Positions 1-9,490 are shown, counted from the first letter of the stretch. The stretch: 61,306 nt of DNA from Paenibacillus phytorum (GCF_013141715.1 NZ_WHOA01000243.1:1-61306), one strand, 5' to 3'. Numbers and translations: made by a program. Notes: generated from the sequence alone by a model not told the origin.

Positions 1-21
1 TTATGCCAAGTTTTTTTGTTT

Positions 22-41
22 GTTCATATTGGGTTCATATT
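22..41 (+). promoter_or_regulatory. Direct repeat upstream of the RND operon, possible response-regulator site
   Basis: The 9-mer GTTCATATT occurs at 22-30 and again at 33-41, an 11-nt period. Tandem half-sites spaced about one helical turn are typical of OmpR/PhoB-family response regulators. The pair lies 46-65 nt before the start codon of the export operon. No regulator gene is visible in the window, so the assignment is inference. Confidence 0.35.
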
Positions 42-86
42 CAGAATGTATCTTAAACGTAATCAGTTGATGAGGGGAGTACAGGA

Positions 87-3000
87 ATGAATCGATTAAC
101 ACAGTTTTCCATGAAGAATGTCTCGGCATTATTCATTATCATGATCATGCTTTTTGTAGGCGGATTTTATTCATCCACGCAGCTTAAAGTAGAGAACATG
201 CCAAACGTTTCTTTTCCAGTAGTTGCTGTAACAACTACATACACAGGAGCGCCTAAGGATGTCATGGATGAGATTACGGCTCCGATTGAAGAAAAGCTAG
301 CGAATATTGAAGACTTAGATTCCATGTCTTCAACTTCGAGTGATAATTTCTCCATGATTATCATTATGTTTAAGCAAAATGTAGATATTGATAAGAAAAA
401 GCAGGCCGTTCAAGACATGCTGGCTGAAGTTTCCCTTCCAGCAACAGCAGGTGCGCCTAAAGCCTCCACATTCGGTGCGGCATCATTCCCTTCGAATTAC
501 TTAGTTGCTTATGCGAAAGATGGGGTAAGCCAAACAGAGCTCGACAAGTCTTTTAAAGATAAAATCAAGCCAGGTCTTGAAGGAATTAAAGGGATCGACC
601 ATATGGACGTTATTGGTGCCAGAAGTACATCGCTCGATATTGAGCTTGATGCTGCTGCGCTTGATGTATATGGATTATCACCGGCTCTAGTGAGCAATGC
701 GATTAATTCCGCCGCGACGAAGAGCCCGATCGGTAGTGTAGAAATTAGCGGCAACAATAAGATGACTCGTGTCACTGGTAATTTATCAAGCTTGTACGAA
801 TTGGAAAAGGTCGAAATCACCACACCTAAAGGAGATATCGTAACATTAGATCAAGTCTCCAAGGTAAAGGCGATAACGGAATCTGATTTCAATGGTAGAC
901 TGGATGGCAAGCCAGCTATTGGTATGATTTTGTACAAAGCAGGCAGTGCAAATGCGGTTGATTTCTCAGGATCCATTGAGAAGCTAATTCATGAGTGGGA
1001 AACAACACTGCCCAACATTACGTTCAAAAATACTTATGATAGTGCAGATCAAATTAAAGAGTCCATTACAGGACTTGTACGTGAAGGAGTTGTAGGGGCG
1101 GTTTTGGCTTCCTTAATGATTCTCATTTTCTTGAGGAACATTCGGATGACACTCATTGTTCTCGTCTCGATTCCACTTTCCATTTTGATCACCTTATTAT
1201 TAATGTCGCAGTTAAATTTAACGCTTAATACGATGACACTCGGTGGTATTTTTATCGCAGTAGGTCGCGTAGTTGATGATTCCATTGTTGTTATCGAGAA
1301 CATATATGCTTCATTGGAAAAAGCGCAGGAACGTAAAGAATCCGTCATCGCCTTAGCGACAAAGCAAGTTTCGATGGCTATTACGTCCTCAACTCTGGCA
1401 ACTGTAGGGGTTTTTGCTCCGCTTGCTTTGGTAACGGGTGTTGTTGGAGGTTTTTTTAGACCTTTTGCCTTAACGATTGCTTGCGCACTTTTGTCTTCCT
1501 TAATTGTAGCTTTAACGGTTATTCCAATGCTCGCTAAATTGCTCGTTCTTCGCAGTAAGCCGGGTAAAGGGCATCATGATGAATCAAAGCCAACTAAACT
1601 AACAACATTTTACGAAAAAGCATTGACGTGGAGTTTGAAAAATCGGATAAAAACATTGTTAATTTCAGGACTTATGCTTGTAGTCACAATTGCGGCGACG
1701 GTACCGTTTCTATCGGTTTCGTTCTTACCTAGCTCGAAGCCTGCGAAAACAATGTACTTCCAGATTAAAATGCCGTATGCGACTTCTTTTGAAGCTACAG
1801 ATGCGAAAACGAAAGAAATTGAAACTGTTTTGCTAGATACGAAAGATTCTAATGGCGAGCCCGTTTTCAAATTCGTTGAAGCATTGGTAGGTTATGCAGG
1901 CAAAGATGACGAACGGACGCCGTATGCTTCACAGATTTTTGTCCAAGTGAATGATAAGGTCGATCCGAATCAAGTAAAAGACCAAATGAAAGCTTATATT
2001 CTCTCTGAACTGCCGAGCGGATCTGAAGTACAGCCTAAATCCATGGAAGGTGATTTCGGTGTTTCATCGACTGACTTTGCTTATACCCTGCAAGGGGAGG
2101 ACCAGCTTCAATTAGAGAAAGCTGCCGGTTTGGTTAAAGAGAAGCTAAATACATTCACGGAGCTTAGTGAAATTGGGGATAACCTGAGTGATGCCAAAAC
2201 AGAAGTCGAAATTGCTGTGGATCAGAAAAAAGCGAGAGCATATGGCTTAAGCCCATCGACTGTACGTGATACCGCACGTGCCTGGATTCAAAAGCAAAAA
2301 TTAGGAGATATGAAATTCGATAATATTGTTTATACAACAACGGTATCGTTAGATAAATCGGACAAAGATACATTAGAGAAACTAGGTAATATCCCATTGA
2401 CCGGATCGAATGGTTCAAAGGTTTTACTGAAGGAAGTAGCTAAGGTCAGTGAAACGAAAGGCGCTGCTTCGCTTGCACGTGAGGAACAGCAGCAGCTTGT
2501 GAAAGTAACAGCAAAAATCAATTCTGCAGATAAGACAGGTGTGAGCGCCAAAATCAGCGCTGCAATGAAAGATATCGAATTGCCTGAAGGCGTGACACCA
2601 AAAATAAGTGGTGTTTCGGATGACGTGAATGAAAGCTTCATGCAGTTGTTCGTCGCAATGGCTGCCGCCATATTCGTGGTTTACTTGATTATGGTATTGG
2701 CCTTTGGAAACGCAAGTGCGCCATTCGCCATCTTGTTCTCTCTACCGCTAGCTGTTATTGGGGGCCTTCTCGGACTTGTCATAGCAAGAGAGCCGTTAAC
2801 CGTAACCTCTATGATTGGTTTCCTCATGCTTATTGGGATCGTAGTGACGAACGCGATTGTACTAATTGATCGTGCACAACAACTGCGTGAAGAAGGATAC
2901 ACGGTACGTCATGCTCTAATTGAAGCGGGGAAAGTAAGACTTCGTCCCATTATTATGACTGCTGGAGCTACAATTATGGCATTGGTACCTCTTGCGCTCG

Positions 3001-3200
3001 GTATTTCTGGAGAAGGCGGATTAATCGGTAAAGGACTGGGTGTAGTCGTTATCGGTGGTTTGATTACCTCTACGCTATTGACTCTAGTTGTCGTACCGAT
3101 TGTGTACGAATTGATTGAAAGTATAAAGAACCGTATAGGTCGTATGTTCAATCGCAAAAAAGGAAACGAAAAAACAACAATAAGTACGTTAGAGGTATAA
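87..3200 (+). CDS. RND-family efflux permease (AcrB/SwrC type)
   Basis: Inner-membrane proton-driven exporter of the resistance-nodulation-division family; 1037 aa, the normal full length. The N-terminal segment is transmembrane (about residues 10-30), followed by the first large extracytoplasmic loop, a TM bundle around residues 335-490, a second large loop and a C-terminal TM bundle around 860-1010. The TM4 motif VVDDSIVVIEN carries the paired proton-relay aspartates D397 and D398. It starts with ATG behind GAGGGGAG. It is the first gene of a three-gene unit with the adaptor 12 nt downstream. Gram-positive members such as Bacillus SwrC export lipopeptides and amphiphiles; the substrate here is not deducible. 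Confidence 0.93.
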   Translation: MNRLTQFSMKNVSALFIIMIMLFVGGFYSSTQLKVENMPNVSFPVVAVTTTYTGAPKDVMDEITAPIEEKLANIEDLDSMSSTSSDNFSMIIIMFKQNVDIDKKKQAVQDMLAEVSLPATAGAPKASTFGAASFPSNYLVAYAKDGVSQTELDKSFKDKIKPGLEGIKGIDHMDVIGARSTSLDIELDAAALDVYGLSPALVSNAINSAATKSPIGSVEISGNNKMTRVTGNLSSLYELEKVEITTPKGDIVTLDQVSKVKAITESDFNGRLDGKPAIGMILYKAGSANAVDFSGSIEKLIHEWETTLPNITFKNTYDSADQIKESITGLVREGVVGAVLASLMILIFLRNIRMTLIVLVSIPLSILITLLLMSQLNLTLNTMTLGGIFIAVGRVVDDSIVVIENIYASLEKAQERKESVIALATKQVSMAITSSTLATVGVFAPLALVTGVVGGFFRPFALTIACALLSSLIVALTVIPMLAKLLVLRSKPGKGHHDESKPTKLTTFYEKALTWSLKNRIKTLLISGLMLVVTIAATVPFLSVSFLPSSKPAKTMYFQIKMPYATSFEATDAKTKEIETVLLDTKDSNGEPVFKFVEALVGYAGKDDERTPYASQIFVQVNDKVDPNQVKDQMKAYILSELPSGSEVQPKSMEGDFGVSSTDFAYTLQGEDQLQLEKAAGLVKEKLNTFTELSEIGDNLSDAKTEVEIAVDQKKARAYGLSPSTVRDTARAWIQKQKLGDMKFDNIVYTTTVSLDKSDKDTLEKLGNIPLTGSNGSKVLLKEVAKVSETKGAASLAREEQQQLVKVTAKINSADKTGVSAKISAAMKDIELPEGVTPKISGVSDDVNESFMQLFVAMAAAIFVVYLIMVLAFGNASAPFAILFSLPLAVIGGLLGLVIAREPLTVTSMIGFLMLIGIVVTNAIVLIDRAQQLREEGYTVRHALIEAGKVRLRPIIMTAGATIMALVPLALGISGEGGLIGKGLGVVVIGGLITSTLLTLVVVPIVYELIESIKNRIGRMFNRKKGNEKTTISTLEV

Positions 3201-3212
3201 GGAGGCACATAG

Positions 3213-4511
3213 ATGATTAACGATAGTTCGCGGAAACGTAAATTCAAATCCCGTTCGATGGGGGTGATCGTGTTATTGACCGCAGCAGCGGTCTTGGCGT
3301 CAGCCTGTTCAGCTCCAGGCGCAAAAGGGGCTGCAACGGTGCAGTTAGCACCAAAAGCGATTAAAACAGATGTCATAAAGAAGCAGAAAATTAGCAATCC
3401 AATCGAACAGGTTGCAGATGTAGCGGCAGGAACAACGCTTGATGTTGTATCGAAAGCCAATGGGGAAGTAACGGAAGTATTGAAAAAACGTGGAGAGTAT
3501 GTTGAGAAGGGTGATGTCCTCTTCGTTATTGATAATAAAGATGCCTTATCTGCCAAAAGGAAAAGTGAGCTTTCTGTAAGAAGTGCCCAAGAATCCTTGC
3601 AGCAAGCAAAGGATAGTAAAGTTAATAACCGCAAGGACTTGGCGGACAATGTAACTAGATCGCAAACGGCACTCAAGAATGCTGAGCAAGAATATAACAA
3701 AGTTCGTAATGAATATGACGCAGGCATTGCCGTTCAGCATCAGGTGGATCAATCCAAACAAGCACTGGATAGCGCTCAGATGAATCTAGATGCTTCACAG
3801 AGTAAGCTTTCAGCTTTTGATAACTCGGATTCTATCTCTTCTATTCAAACGCAGGCTGAATCCGCAAGTCTATCTTTAGAAGATGCGACTCGCTCTTTAG
3901 AAAATTATCAAGTTAAAGCACCAGGTAACGGTGTTCTAACGGATTTCAATGTCGTGGTTGGGCAAACAGTAGCTGCCGCTGCAGGGAAAGTTGGGCAAGT
4001 CCAACAGATTGATCCGATCAAAATCAAAACCGAGCTTACGGAAACGAATTTCCTACTTGTTAAAGGAAAGCAAGAACTCATTTACTATAATCCGGATTCG
4101 CCTGATAAAAAAGGAACAGCTAAAATTAGCTACTTGGCACCTATTATGAGTACTGCGACAAAAACGTATACGTTAGAACTGGAAGTTCCAAATAGCGATC
4201 ATCTGCTGCAGCCTGGGAATCGATTCATGGTACAGCTTACGACTGAAACGGAAGAACAAGTGATTGCTATTCCTACATTAAGCATCATTCGTGAAGAGTC
4301 AGATACCATCGTCTTTGTTCAGCAAGGTGACCAATATCAGAAACGGAAAGTGAAATTAGGACGCATTAACGGGGAGTATCAAGAAGTAATTGATGGCGTG
4401 AAAGACGGCGAGAAATTGGTTACTACCGGACAGAACACGCTGAAAGACGGACAAAAAGTAGACAGTGCTAGCGCACAGCCGCAACCGACAACAACACCAG
4501 CAGCCAAATAG
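3213..4511 (+). CDS. RND efflux adaptor subunit (HlyD/MFP family), predicted lipoprotein
   Basis: Membrane-fusion/adaptor partner of the preceding permease. The 432-aa product has a lipobox LASAC with the lipidated cysteine at residue 32, so it should be anchored to the outer face of the membrane. A biotinyl-lipoyl-like half (about 75-120), an alpha-helical hairpin rich in Gln/Lys/Ala (about 120-230), the second lipoyl half near VKAPGNGVLTDF and a beta-barrel/MP-proximal domain follow. The Pro/Thr-rich tail is low complexity. The start ATG follows AAGGAGG. The gene is separated from the permease by only 12 nt, supporting one mRNA. Confidence 0.9.
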   Translation: MINDSSRKRKFKSRSMGVIVLLTAAAVLASACSAPGAKGAATVQLAPKAIKTDVIKKQKISNPIEQVADVAAGTTLDVVSKANGEVTEVLKKRGEYVEKGDVLFVIDNKDALSAKRKSELSVRSAQESLQQAKDSKVNNRKDLADNVTRSQTALKNAEQEYNKVRNEYDAGIAVQHQVDQSKQALDSAQMNLDASQSKLSAFDNSDSISSIQTQAESASLSLEDATRSLENYQVKAPGNGVLTDFNVVVGQTVAAAAGKVGQVQQIDPIKIKTELTETNFLLVKGKQELIYYNPDSPDKKGTAKISYLAPIMSTATKTYTLELEVPNSDHLLQPGNRFMVQLTTETEEQVIAIPTLSIIREESDTIVFVQQGDQYQKRKVKLGRINGEYQEVIDGVKDGEKLVTTGQNTLKDGQKVDSASAQPQPTTTPAAK

Positions 4512-4547
4512 ACATCAGCGAAATTTCACAATAAGGAGAGTACTTAC

Positions 4548-6260
4548 ATGAAAAACAAACCATGGAAATCTAGTCTGACAGCAATCATGCTAGGAGCAAT
4601 GATCGTACAAGGAGGCACGGCCGTATGGGCGGCCGACTCAACGACACCTGTAATCTCTGCACCTACTGTCAATTACGGATTGACACCTGATATACGTGCC
4701 GCGATTAAAAGTGCAGCCGTGACGCCAACTGCGTCAGGTTCACAACTTGCGGTTACTGTTCGCTTATATAACGGAGGCGCCGTACAGAATAGAGTTCCCG
4801 AACACGAGCTTCGTGTTCAAACCGCTAGTGGCGTTTCGTATACATTGAAACCAAGTGCGAGCAATAAAGAAGCTTTGCAGCCCAAAGAAATCGGCGAACT
4901 TGTATATATGACTACCGTTGATAGCAAGGAAATTGGTCAAATTGAGCAGTTATCTTTCGTCAATGTTGATATCTATTCTTATCCAAAGGTGGAAACTACG
5001 CTACTAGCTATGCCTACTAAATCTGTGTGGTATGGCGGTACGGGAAATACGGCTTTGCAGAGCCTCGAAAACTTAGCATGGGGTCAAGCATTCACTATAC
5101 CAGGGGTTAATTCAGGACTGACGTATTCACCAGTCGAAGTTTCAATGCAAAATACGGCATCAGGCCGCGTGGCAGTTGTGTCGGTGTTGGCTAGTAATCC
5201 TGGAGCGGGGCGGGAAACGGTTCCTGCTTTCCGAATGGACGCACAGTCGGAGCAGAAGAGCTATGAAGGCAAACGTTCCGAAGTAGACCCGGTGACATTG
5301 GAGGCTGGCGAAAAGAAATACATTCATTTTGCGATTCCAGTTGAAAATGGTGTGACGTTGTCTAACCTTCTCGTTCTATCGACGGATTCATTTGTACCCA
5401 AAGGTGGAGGTCAAGCCACAACGCTAGCAACAGGTAAACTAGCTATCGCATGGCCGAAAGAGCAAGGGAATTCAGCTGCAGCGCCTTACACAATTGGTCA
5501 GCCGATCACATTTGATGCTTTGACCAAAGTTGTTGATAAGTCAACAGAAGTGTCGCTTATGGAGCTTCATCTCCATGAGAATCCAGGTGAAGGCTACCAA
5601 ACGGCTGTAGCTAAGTTCAAATTAACGAATACGAGTACGACGCCTACAGCTACTCCTGCTTTCCTATCGGAATTGGTCAATGCACAGGGCGTTACTTACC
5701 AAGGTTCCCGTCAAACGAATGTAACGACGATGCTAAATCCTGGTTTAAGCTACGTGGTAAGCTACTCCTACATCGTGCCGCAAACCGAAGAGAGCACCAC
5801 TTTCTCATTAAAGCTGCTTGATTCAGTGGCTGCTGCACCTTTTACAACAACGATTGCAGCGCTGCAAACGGATGTACAGAAGGAAGAAGCGGATTCTACC
5901 ATTTCCTTATATCCATTTGATTTGACGTTCAATGATGTAACAGTGAGCACACAGACGACTGCTCAATTGACGTATACGTACAAGTTCCGGCTTGATTTGG
6001 ACATTAAACAGAAAGAAAATGTCGTGGTTGACAACAACTTCTCGAAATTGAGATTTGAAATTGTTGATAACGCCGGACGTGTTGTCGGTTCTAAGGACGC
6101 TTCCTTCACAGGTGTAAATAAATTAATCAGTGGGAAACAATTGCTGGATGCTACGAATATTACAACGGATCAATTCAGCTATCCTTTCACGGTCAATGTG
6201 TATGAAACAATCGAAACGCAGAATGGAACAGCTAAACGCTTATTGAAAGTAATCAAATAG
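4548..6260 (+). CDS. Secreted protein of unknown function in the RND operon
   Basis: I do not recognise a named family. The 570-aa product begins with a typical Sec signal peptide (MKNKPWKSS, hydrophobic stretch, VWA-A cleavage near residue 29). The mature part is Thr/Val/Ser-rich with few cysteines and alternating beta-like stretches, consistent with several immunoglobulin-like or DUF-type beta-sandwich domains. It sits 36 nt after the adaptor, has its own AAGGAGAG ribosome site, and is followed by a strong terminator, so it is the last gene of the export operon. A role as an extracytoplasmic partner of the pump is inferred from position only. Confidence 0.75.
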   Translation: MKNKPWKSSLTAIMLGAMIVQGGTAVWAADSTTPVISAPTVNYGLTPDIRAAIKSAAVTPTASGSQLAVTVRLYNGGAVQNRVPEHELRVQTASGVSYTLKPSASNKEALQPKEIGELVYMTTVDSKEIGQIEQLSFVNVDIYSYPKVETTLLAMPTKSVWYGGTGNTALQSLENLAWGQAFTIPGVNSGLTYSPVEVSMQNTASGRVAVVSVLASNPGAGRETVPAFRMDAQSEQKSYEGKRSEVDPVTLEAGEKKYIHFAIPVENGVTLSNLLVLSTDSFVPKGGGQATTLATGKLAIAWPKEQGNSAAAPYTIGQPITFDALTKVVDKSTEVSLMELHLHENPGEGYQTAVAKFKLTNTSTTPTATPAFLSELVNAQGVTYQGSRQTNVTTMLNPGLSYVVSYSYIVPQTEESTTFSLKLLDSVAAAPFTTTIAALQTDVQKEEADSTISLYPFDLTFNDVTVSTQTTAQLTYTYKFRLDLDIKQKENVVVDNNFSKLRFEIVDNAGRVVGSKDASFTGVNKLISGKQLLDATNITTDQFSYPFTVNVYETIETQNGTAKRLLKVIK

Positions 6261-6278
6261 AAGCATCCAGTTGAATAA

Positions 6279-6310
6279 GAAAATAAGCACCCAATAAGGT
6301 GCTTATTTTC
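6279..6310. terminator. Bidirectional terminator between export operon and araC-type gene
   Basis: Perfect 13-bp stem (6279-6291 with 6298-6310) around a 6-nt loop, flanked by A-rich and T-rich tracts, placed between two convergent genes. Confidence 0.9.
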
Positions 6311-6319
6311 TGTTCAACG

Positions 6320-7219
6320 CTATAGACGAGCTTTAACGGACTTTGCATAGTCGGAAGGCGGCATGCCAACAGTTTTCTTGAAATCTCTTGAAAAATAGTG
6401 AATGCTGGCGTACCCCAACATGGCTGCAATCTCTGTAAAATTATATCGGCCATCTCTGATAAAAGTTTTGGCTTGTTCAATTTTGAGGGACTTGAAGGCT
6501 TCCAAGACGCCGGTCTGCATCTGGGATTGGAAAAGCTCTTTTAATCGACTTTTACCCAAGTGAAACGTTTGGCATAAATGGTCTTGCGTGAAGGATTGAG
6601 AGAGATTGGCTTTCAAATAGTCCATGATTTGCTGAACGATTCGTTGTTCGGCTTTTTCTTTTTGAAGGGATGATTGTTTGTATTTCATAGAATCTGGAGT
6701 GGAAGCCTGCTCTTGATTCCGAATGAGTGTGATTAACAAAACCTCTAAATAGGATTTGATCATTTGTTCGCTGGCAAAAGGGGCATGCGGGTTTCTTTCC
6801 AGGTGATGAACGGTCGGTTTGTCAAAAGGGGGCAGGAACGCCTGAAACCCTTCTTGGATAATGAGGGATAGGATATTTCTTTCCCGGTCTCCTAATGCCA
6901 GAATCTTTTTCTCGAAAATAGTCATGGCAGGAGACGTGCATTCGAAGCATATGACAATAAGGTTTGGCGGTGTATGCTCGTGCTTAACGCTAACCGTATG
7001 GAATTCCTCTGGTTTATGAAAGATCATATTTCCTTGATGTAGGGTATGAATGTGATCATCGGCTCGAACTTCAACTTCCCCTTTGTCCACGTAAAGAATT
7101 TCCCAGAAGTCATGTTGTTCTCCGTCAAATACAAATCCCTTTGCATACTCGAAATAATGAAAAGAAAAGAGGGTTTGAATGGTAAGTGATTCCTGTAGTT
7201 GTATACTTGGGAAATCCAT
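6320..7219 (-). CDS. AraC family transcriptional regulator
   Basis: Cytoplasmic DNA-binding regulator of 299 aa. The N-terminal half (about 20-110) is a cupin-like ligand pocket (YAKGFVFDGEQHDFWEI...), and the C-terminal 100 residues carry the two helix-turn-helix motifs of the family, ending with the hallmark IAAMLGYASIHYFSRDFKK and GMPPSDYAK. It is divergent from the sugar-phosphate isomerase/dehydrogenase pair starting at 7379, which is its likely target. The ATG at 7219 has an AGAGAGGA site upstream. Ligand unknown, probably a sugar or polyol derivative. Confidence 0.9.
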   Translation of the reverse strand: MDFPSIQLQESLTIQTLFSFHYFEYAKGFVFDGEQHDFWEILYVDKGEVEVRADDHIHTLHQGNMIFHKPEEFHTVSVKHEHTPPNLIVICFECTSPAMTIFEKKILALGDRERNILSLIIQEGFQAFLPPFDKPTVHHLERNPHAPFASEQMIKSYLEVLLITLIRNQEQASTPDSMKYKQSSLQKEKAEQRIVQQIMDYLKANLSQSFTQDHLCQTFHLGKSRLKELFQSQMQTGVLEAFKSLKIEQAKTFIRDGRYNFTEIAAMLGYASIHYFSRDFKKTVGMPPSDYAKSVKARL

Positions 7220-7346
7220 GCTGCTCGTCCTCTCTTAGGGTGGTTCTTGTTCCAAAGTCATTTTTAATCTCATTTTACCATATCCGTTTTTACAAAAGTG
7301 CAAATAAATCGGCTTTTTGGATAAATCTTATCGAGCGTGGCTCTTT

Positions 7347-7352
7347 TATAAT
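7347..7352 (+). promoter_or_regulatory. -10 box (TATAAT) for the isomerase/dehydrogenase unit
   Basis: A consensus TATAAT lies 27 nt before the start codon at 7379, in the 159-bp divergent intergenic region shared with the AraC gene. No good -35 box is seen at 17 nt, as expected for an activator-dependent promoter. Confidence 0.5.
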
Positions 7353-7378
7353 AAAGGGAAGAGACGGAGGAGATAACA

Positions 7379-8221
7379 ATGAAAAAAGGGATTAATATTT
7401 GGTCATTTCCAGGCTCCATGAAGGTAGAGCAATGTATCACAGTAGCCAAGGATGCTGGATTCGACGGTATCGAACTGGCTTTGAACGAGACAGGCCAATT
7501 AAGTTTGGAAAGCAATGAAAGCGAAATCAAGGAATACCGTAAAATTGCAGAAGATCAGGGCATTGCGCTCTCGAGTTTAGCCAGTGGATTATACTGGTCA
7601 TATTCTTTAACAAGCGGACATGCACAAACGCGTCAGAAAGCGAAAGATATCGTTAAGAAACAGTTGGAGAGCGCTGCTATTCTGGGCGTAGATACAATTC
7701 TGGTTGTGCCAGGTGCTGTTGGCGTTGATTTCATTCCTGATTCTGAAGTGGTTCCATATGATCAAGCCTATGACTTCGCATTGGAAGGCATAAGTGAGCT
7801 TTCCGGTGTTGCCCAATCATTGAAGGTTTCCATTGGTATAGAAAATGTATGGAACAAGTTTCTACTTTCGCCGCTTGAAATGAGGGATTTTATCGATAAA
7901 GTTAATTCCCCTTATGTAGGTTCTTATTTTGACGTAGGAAATGTCCTGTACAGCGGTTATCCGGAGCATTGGATTTCCATTTTAAATAAACGTATCAAAA
8001 AAGTGCATTTCAAAGATTACCGCCGCGCCGCAGGAGGTTTGCATGGTTTTGTTGATCTTCTAGCCGGTGATGTTAATTATCCAGAAGTTATGAAAGCTCT
8101 ACAAACAATCGGGTATGACGATTATGTCATCGCGGAAATGATTCCGGGCTATACACATCATGGTGAACAGATTATTTATAATACATCGGGTGCTATGGAC
8201 GCCATCTTAGGGAGGAAGTAA
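7379..8221 (+). CDS. Sugar phosphate isomerase/epimerase (xylose isomerase-like TIM barrel)
   Basis: Cytoplasmic metal-dependent TIM-barrel enzyme of the IolE/UlaE/hexulose-6-phosphate isomerase superfamily, 280 aa and full length. The first strand is KKGINIWSFPG; metal-ligand signatures are GIENVWN (about residue 155), YFDVGN (about 183), VHFKDYR (about 210) and a final IAEM. It is preceded by GGAGGAG and followed after 5 nt by the Gfo/Idh gene. This pairing is common in inositol, uronate and uncommon sugar catabolism. Exact substrate cannot be read from sequence. Confidence 0.88.
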   Translation: MKKGINIWSFPGSMKVEQCITVAKDAGFDGIELALNETGQLSLESNESEIKEYRKIAEDQGIALSSLASGLYWSYSLTSGHAQTRQKAKDIVKKQLESAAILGVDTILVVPGAVGVDFIPDSEVVPYDQAYDFALEGISELSGVAQSLKVSIGIENVWNKFLLSPLEMRDFIDKVNSPYVGSYFDVGNVLYSGYPEHWISILNKRIKKVHFKDYRRAAGGLHGFVDLLAGDVNYPEVMKALQTIGYDDYVIAEMIPGYTHHGEQIIYNTSGAMDAILGRK

Positions 8222-8226
8222 TCAAC

Positions 8227-9246
8227 ATGCTAAGAATCGGATTAATTGGATTAGGCTTTATGGGTAGGACTCATTTGGAGAATTATGTTCGTCTGGAGTC
8301 AGAAGGAGTTCCCATTCAAGTTGTGGCTTTGTGCGATATTGACAATGAGAAGCTCGAAGGTCGCGCGGCTGCAGGCAACATCGATACGGGTTCATCTGGC
8401 ATTGACTTCGGTCGCTACAATAAATATACAAGTGTGACCGAAATGCTTGAGAAGGAACAGTTAGATTACGTGGATATTGCACTGCCTACTTTTCTACACA
8501 GAGACATAGCGGTTCAATGTTTGAATCATGGTCTTCATGTTTTGTGTGAAAAACCGATGGCGCTGAACGCTGCGGAATGTAAAGATATGATTCAGGCAGC
8601 CGAAGCGAATGGAAAGCAGCTGATGATAGGTCAATGCTTAAGATTCTGGCCGGCCTATGTATACCTGAAGCAGGTGGTTGAAGAGAACACGTTTGGTCAG
8701 GCACTTGGTGGTTATTTCTACCGCGGGGGAGCAACTCCGACTTGGGGACCATGGCTTATTGAGAAGGAGAAAAGCGGCGGAGCCTTGCTAGATATGCATG
8801 TTCATGACATTGATATGATTAATTGGTTGTTCGGTAAGCCTGAATCCGTATCATGTTTGGCACGAAATGTCGTTCCCGGTAGCGGATATGATGTGGTTTC
8901 TGCCAACTATCTGTATGAAGATGGCAAAGTCATCAATGCTCAAGCTGATTGGACTCTTGAAGGAGACTATGGCTTCGATATGCAGTTCCGAGTTAATTTT
9001 GAAAAAGGCAATGTCGTTTTCAAAGATAATTCCTTACAAGTAAATGTGAATGAAGGAACAGGCTTCAGTCCGGAACTATCCCCGGAAATGGGCTACTATA
9101 ACGAGCTTAAATATTTTATTGAGACGTTACTTTCAGGTGAAAGCATTTCAATTGCGACTCCATCCAGTACAATGGACAGCATTGAAATTGCTGTGGCTGA
9201 AATCGAATCTGCGGACAACCGTGGTGCATGGGTTAGCGTTAAATAG
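8227..9246 (+). CDS. Gfo/Idh/MocA family oxidoreductase
   Basis: NAD(P)-dependent sugar or inositol dehydrogenase-type enzyme of 339 aa. The N-terminal Rossmann fold starts IGLIGLGFMGRTH with the GxGxxG-type loop; the EKPMA signature (about residue 113) and the catalytic-domain segment GGALLDMHVHDID (about 177-190) are present. It starts 5 nt after the isomerase gene and ends just before a strong terminator, so the two form a bicistronic catabolic unit presumably controlled by the divergent AraC protein. Confidence 0.9.
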   Translation: MLRIGLIGLGFMGRTHLENYVRLESEGVPIQVVALCDIDNEKLEGRAAAGNIDTGSSGIDFGRYNKYTSVTEMLEKEQLDYVDIALPTFLHRDIAVQCLNHGLHVLCEKPMALNAAECKDMIQAAEANGKQLMIGQCLRFWPAYVYLKQVVEENTFGQALGGYFYRGGATPTWGPWLIEKEKSGGALLDMHVHDIDMINWLFGKPESVSCLARNVVPGSGYDVVSANYLYEDGKVINAQADWTLEGDYGFDMQFRVNFEKGNVVFKDNSLQVNVNEGTGFSPELSPEMGYYNELKYFIETLLSGESISIATPSSTMDSIEIAVAEIESADNRGAWVSVK

Positions 9247-9260
9247 CTTGGAGTGTATGA

Positions 9261-9298
9261 AAAACCTTGGAAATCATTATGATTTCCAAGGTTTTTTT
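9261..9298 (+). terminator. Terminator after the dehydrogenase gene
   Basis: Inverted repeat of about 15 paired bases (9261-9277 with 9279-9295) ending in a run of seven T. Confidence 0.93.
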
Positions 9299-9341
9299 GT
9301 TAACATTTAAGAATTTATATGTTAATTATTCGGGCGCTCCA

Positions 9342-9478
9342 GATTAAGCGCGTTTTCTGAGCTTAATCGGCATATGATGCACGGGATGAACTGCTGAGAA
9401 GTCGATTTCCGACTTCTCGGACTCTATGGGCGAGCTTCGGCTCGCAGAGCTCTCGCTGTAAGCGCGGTTTGGCGCTTA
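9342..9478. repeat. Cluster of four consecutive hairpins
   Basis: Four separate inverted repeats lie in 137 bp: 9342-9349/9361-9368 (8 bp), 9394-9404/9410-9420 (11 bp with one G-T), 9430-9435/9440-9445 (6 bp closing a TTCG tetraloop) and 9459-9465/9472-9478 (7 bp, AAGCGC type). None is followed by a T run. They lie between the dehydrogenase terminator and the end of a small minus-strand gene. This may be a structured RNA or a REP-like repeat; no family recognised. Confidence 0.6.
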
Positions 9479-9490
9479 TTTGTAAGTTTA

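Noticed and set aside
2909..3727. Minus-strand frame of 272 codons over the permease/adaptor boundary
   Set aside because: Covers two well supported genes on the other strand; low-complexity Thr/Ser/Ile composition and no start signal.
9342..9478. Multiple rho-independent terminators
   Set aside because: Only the hairpin at 9261-9298 has a T run; the four following hairpins lack one.
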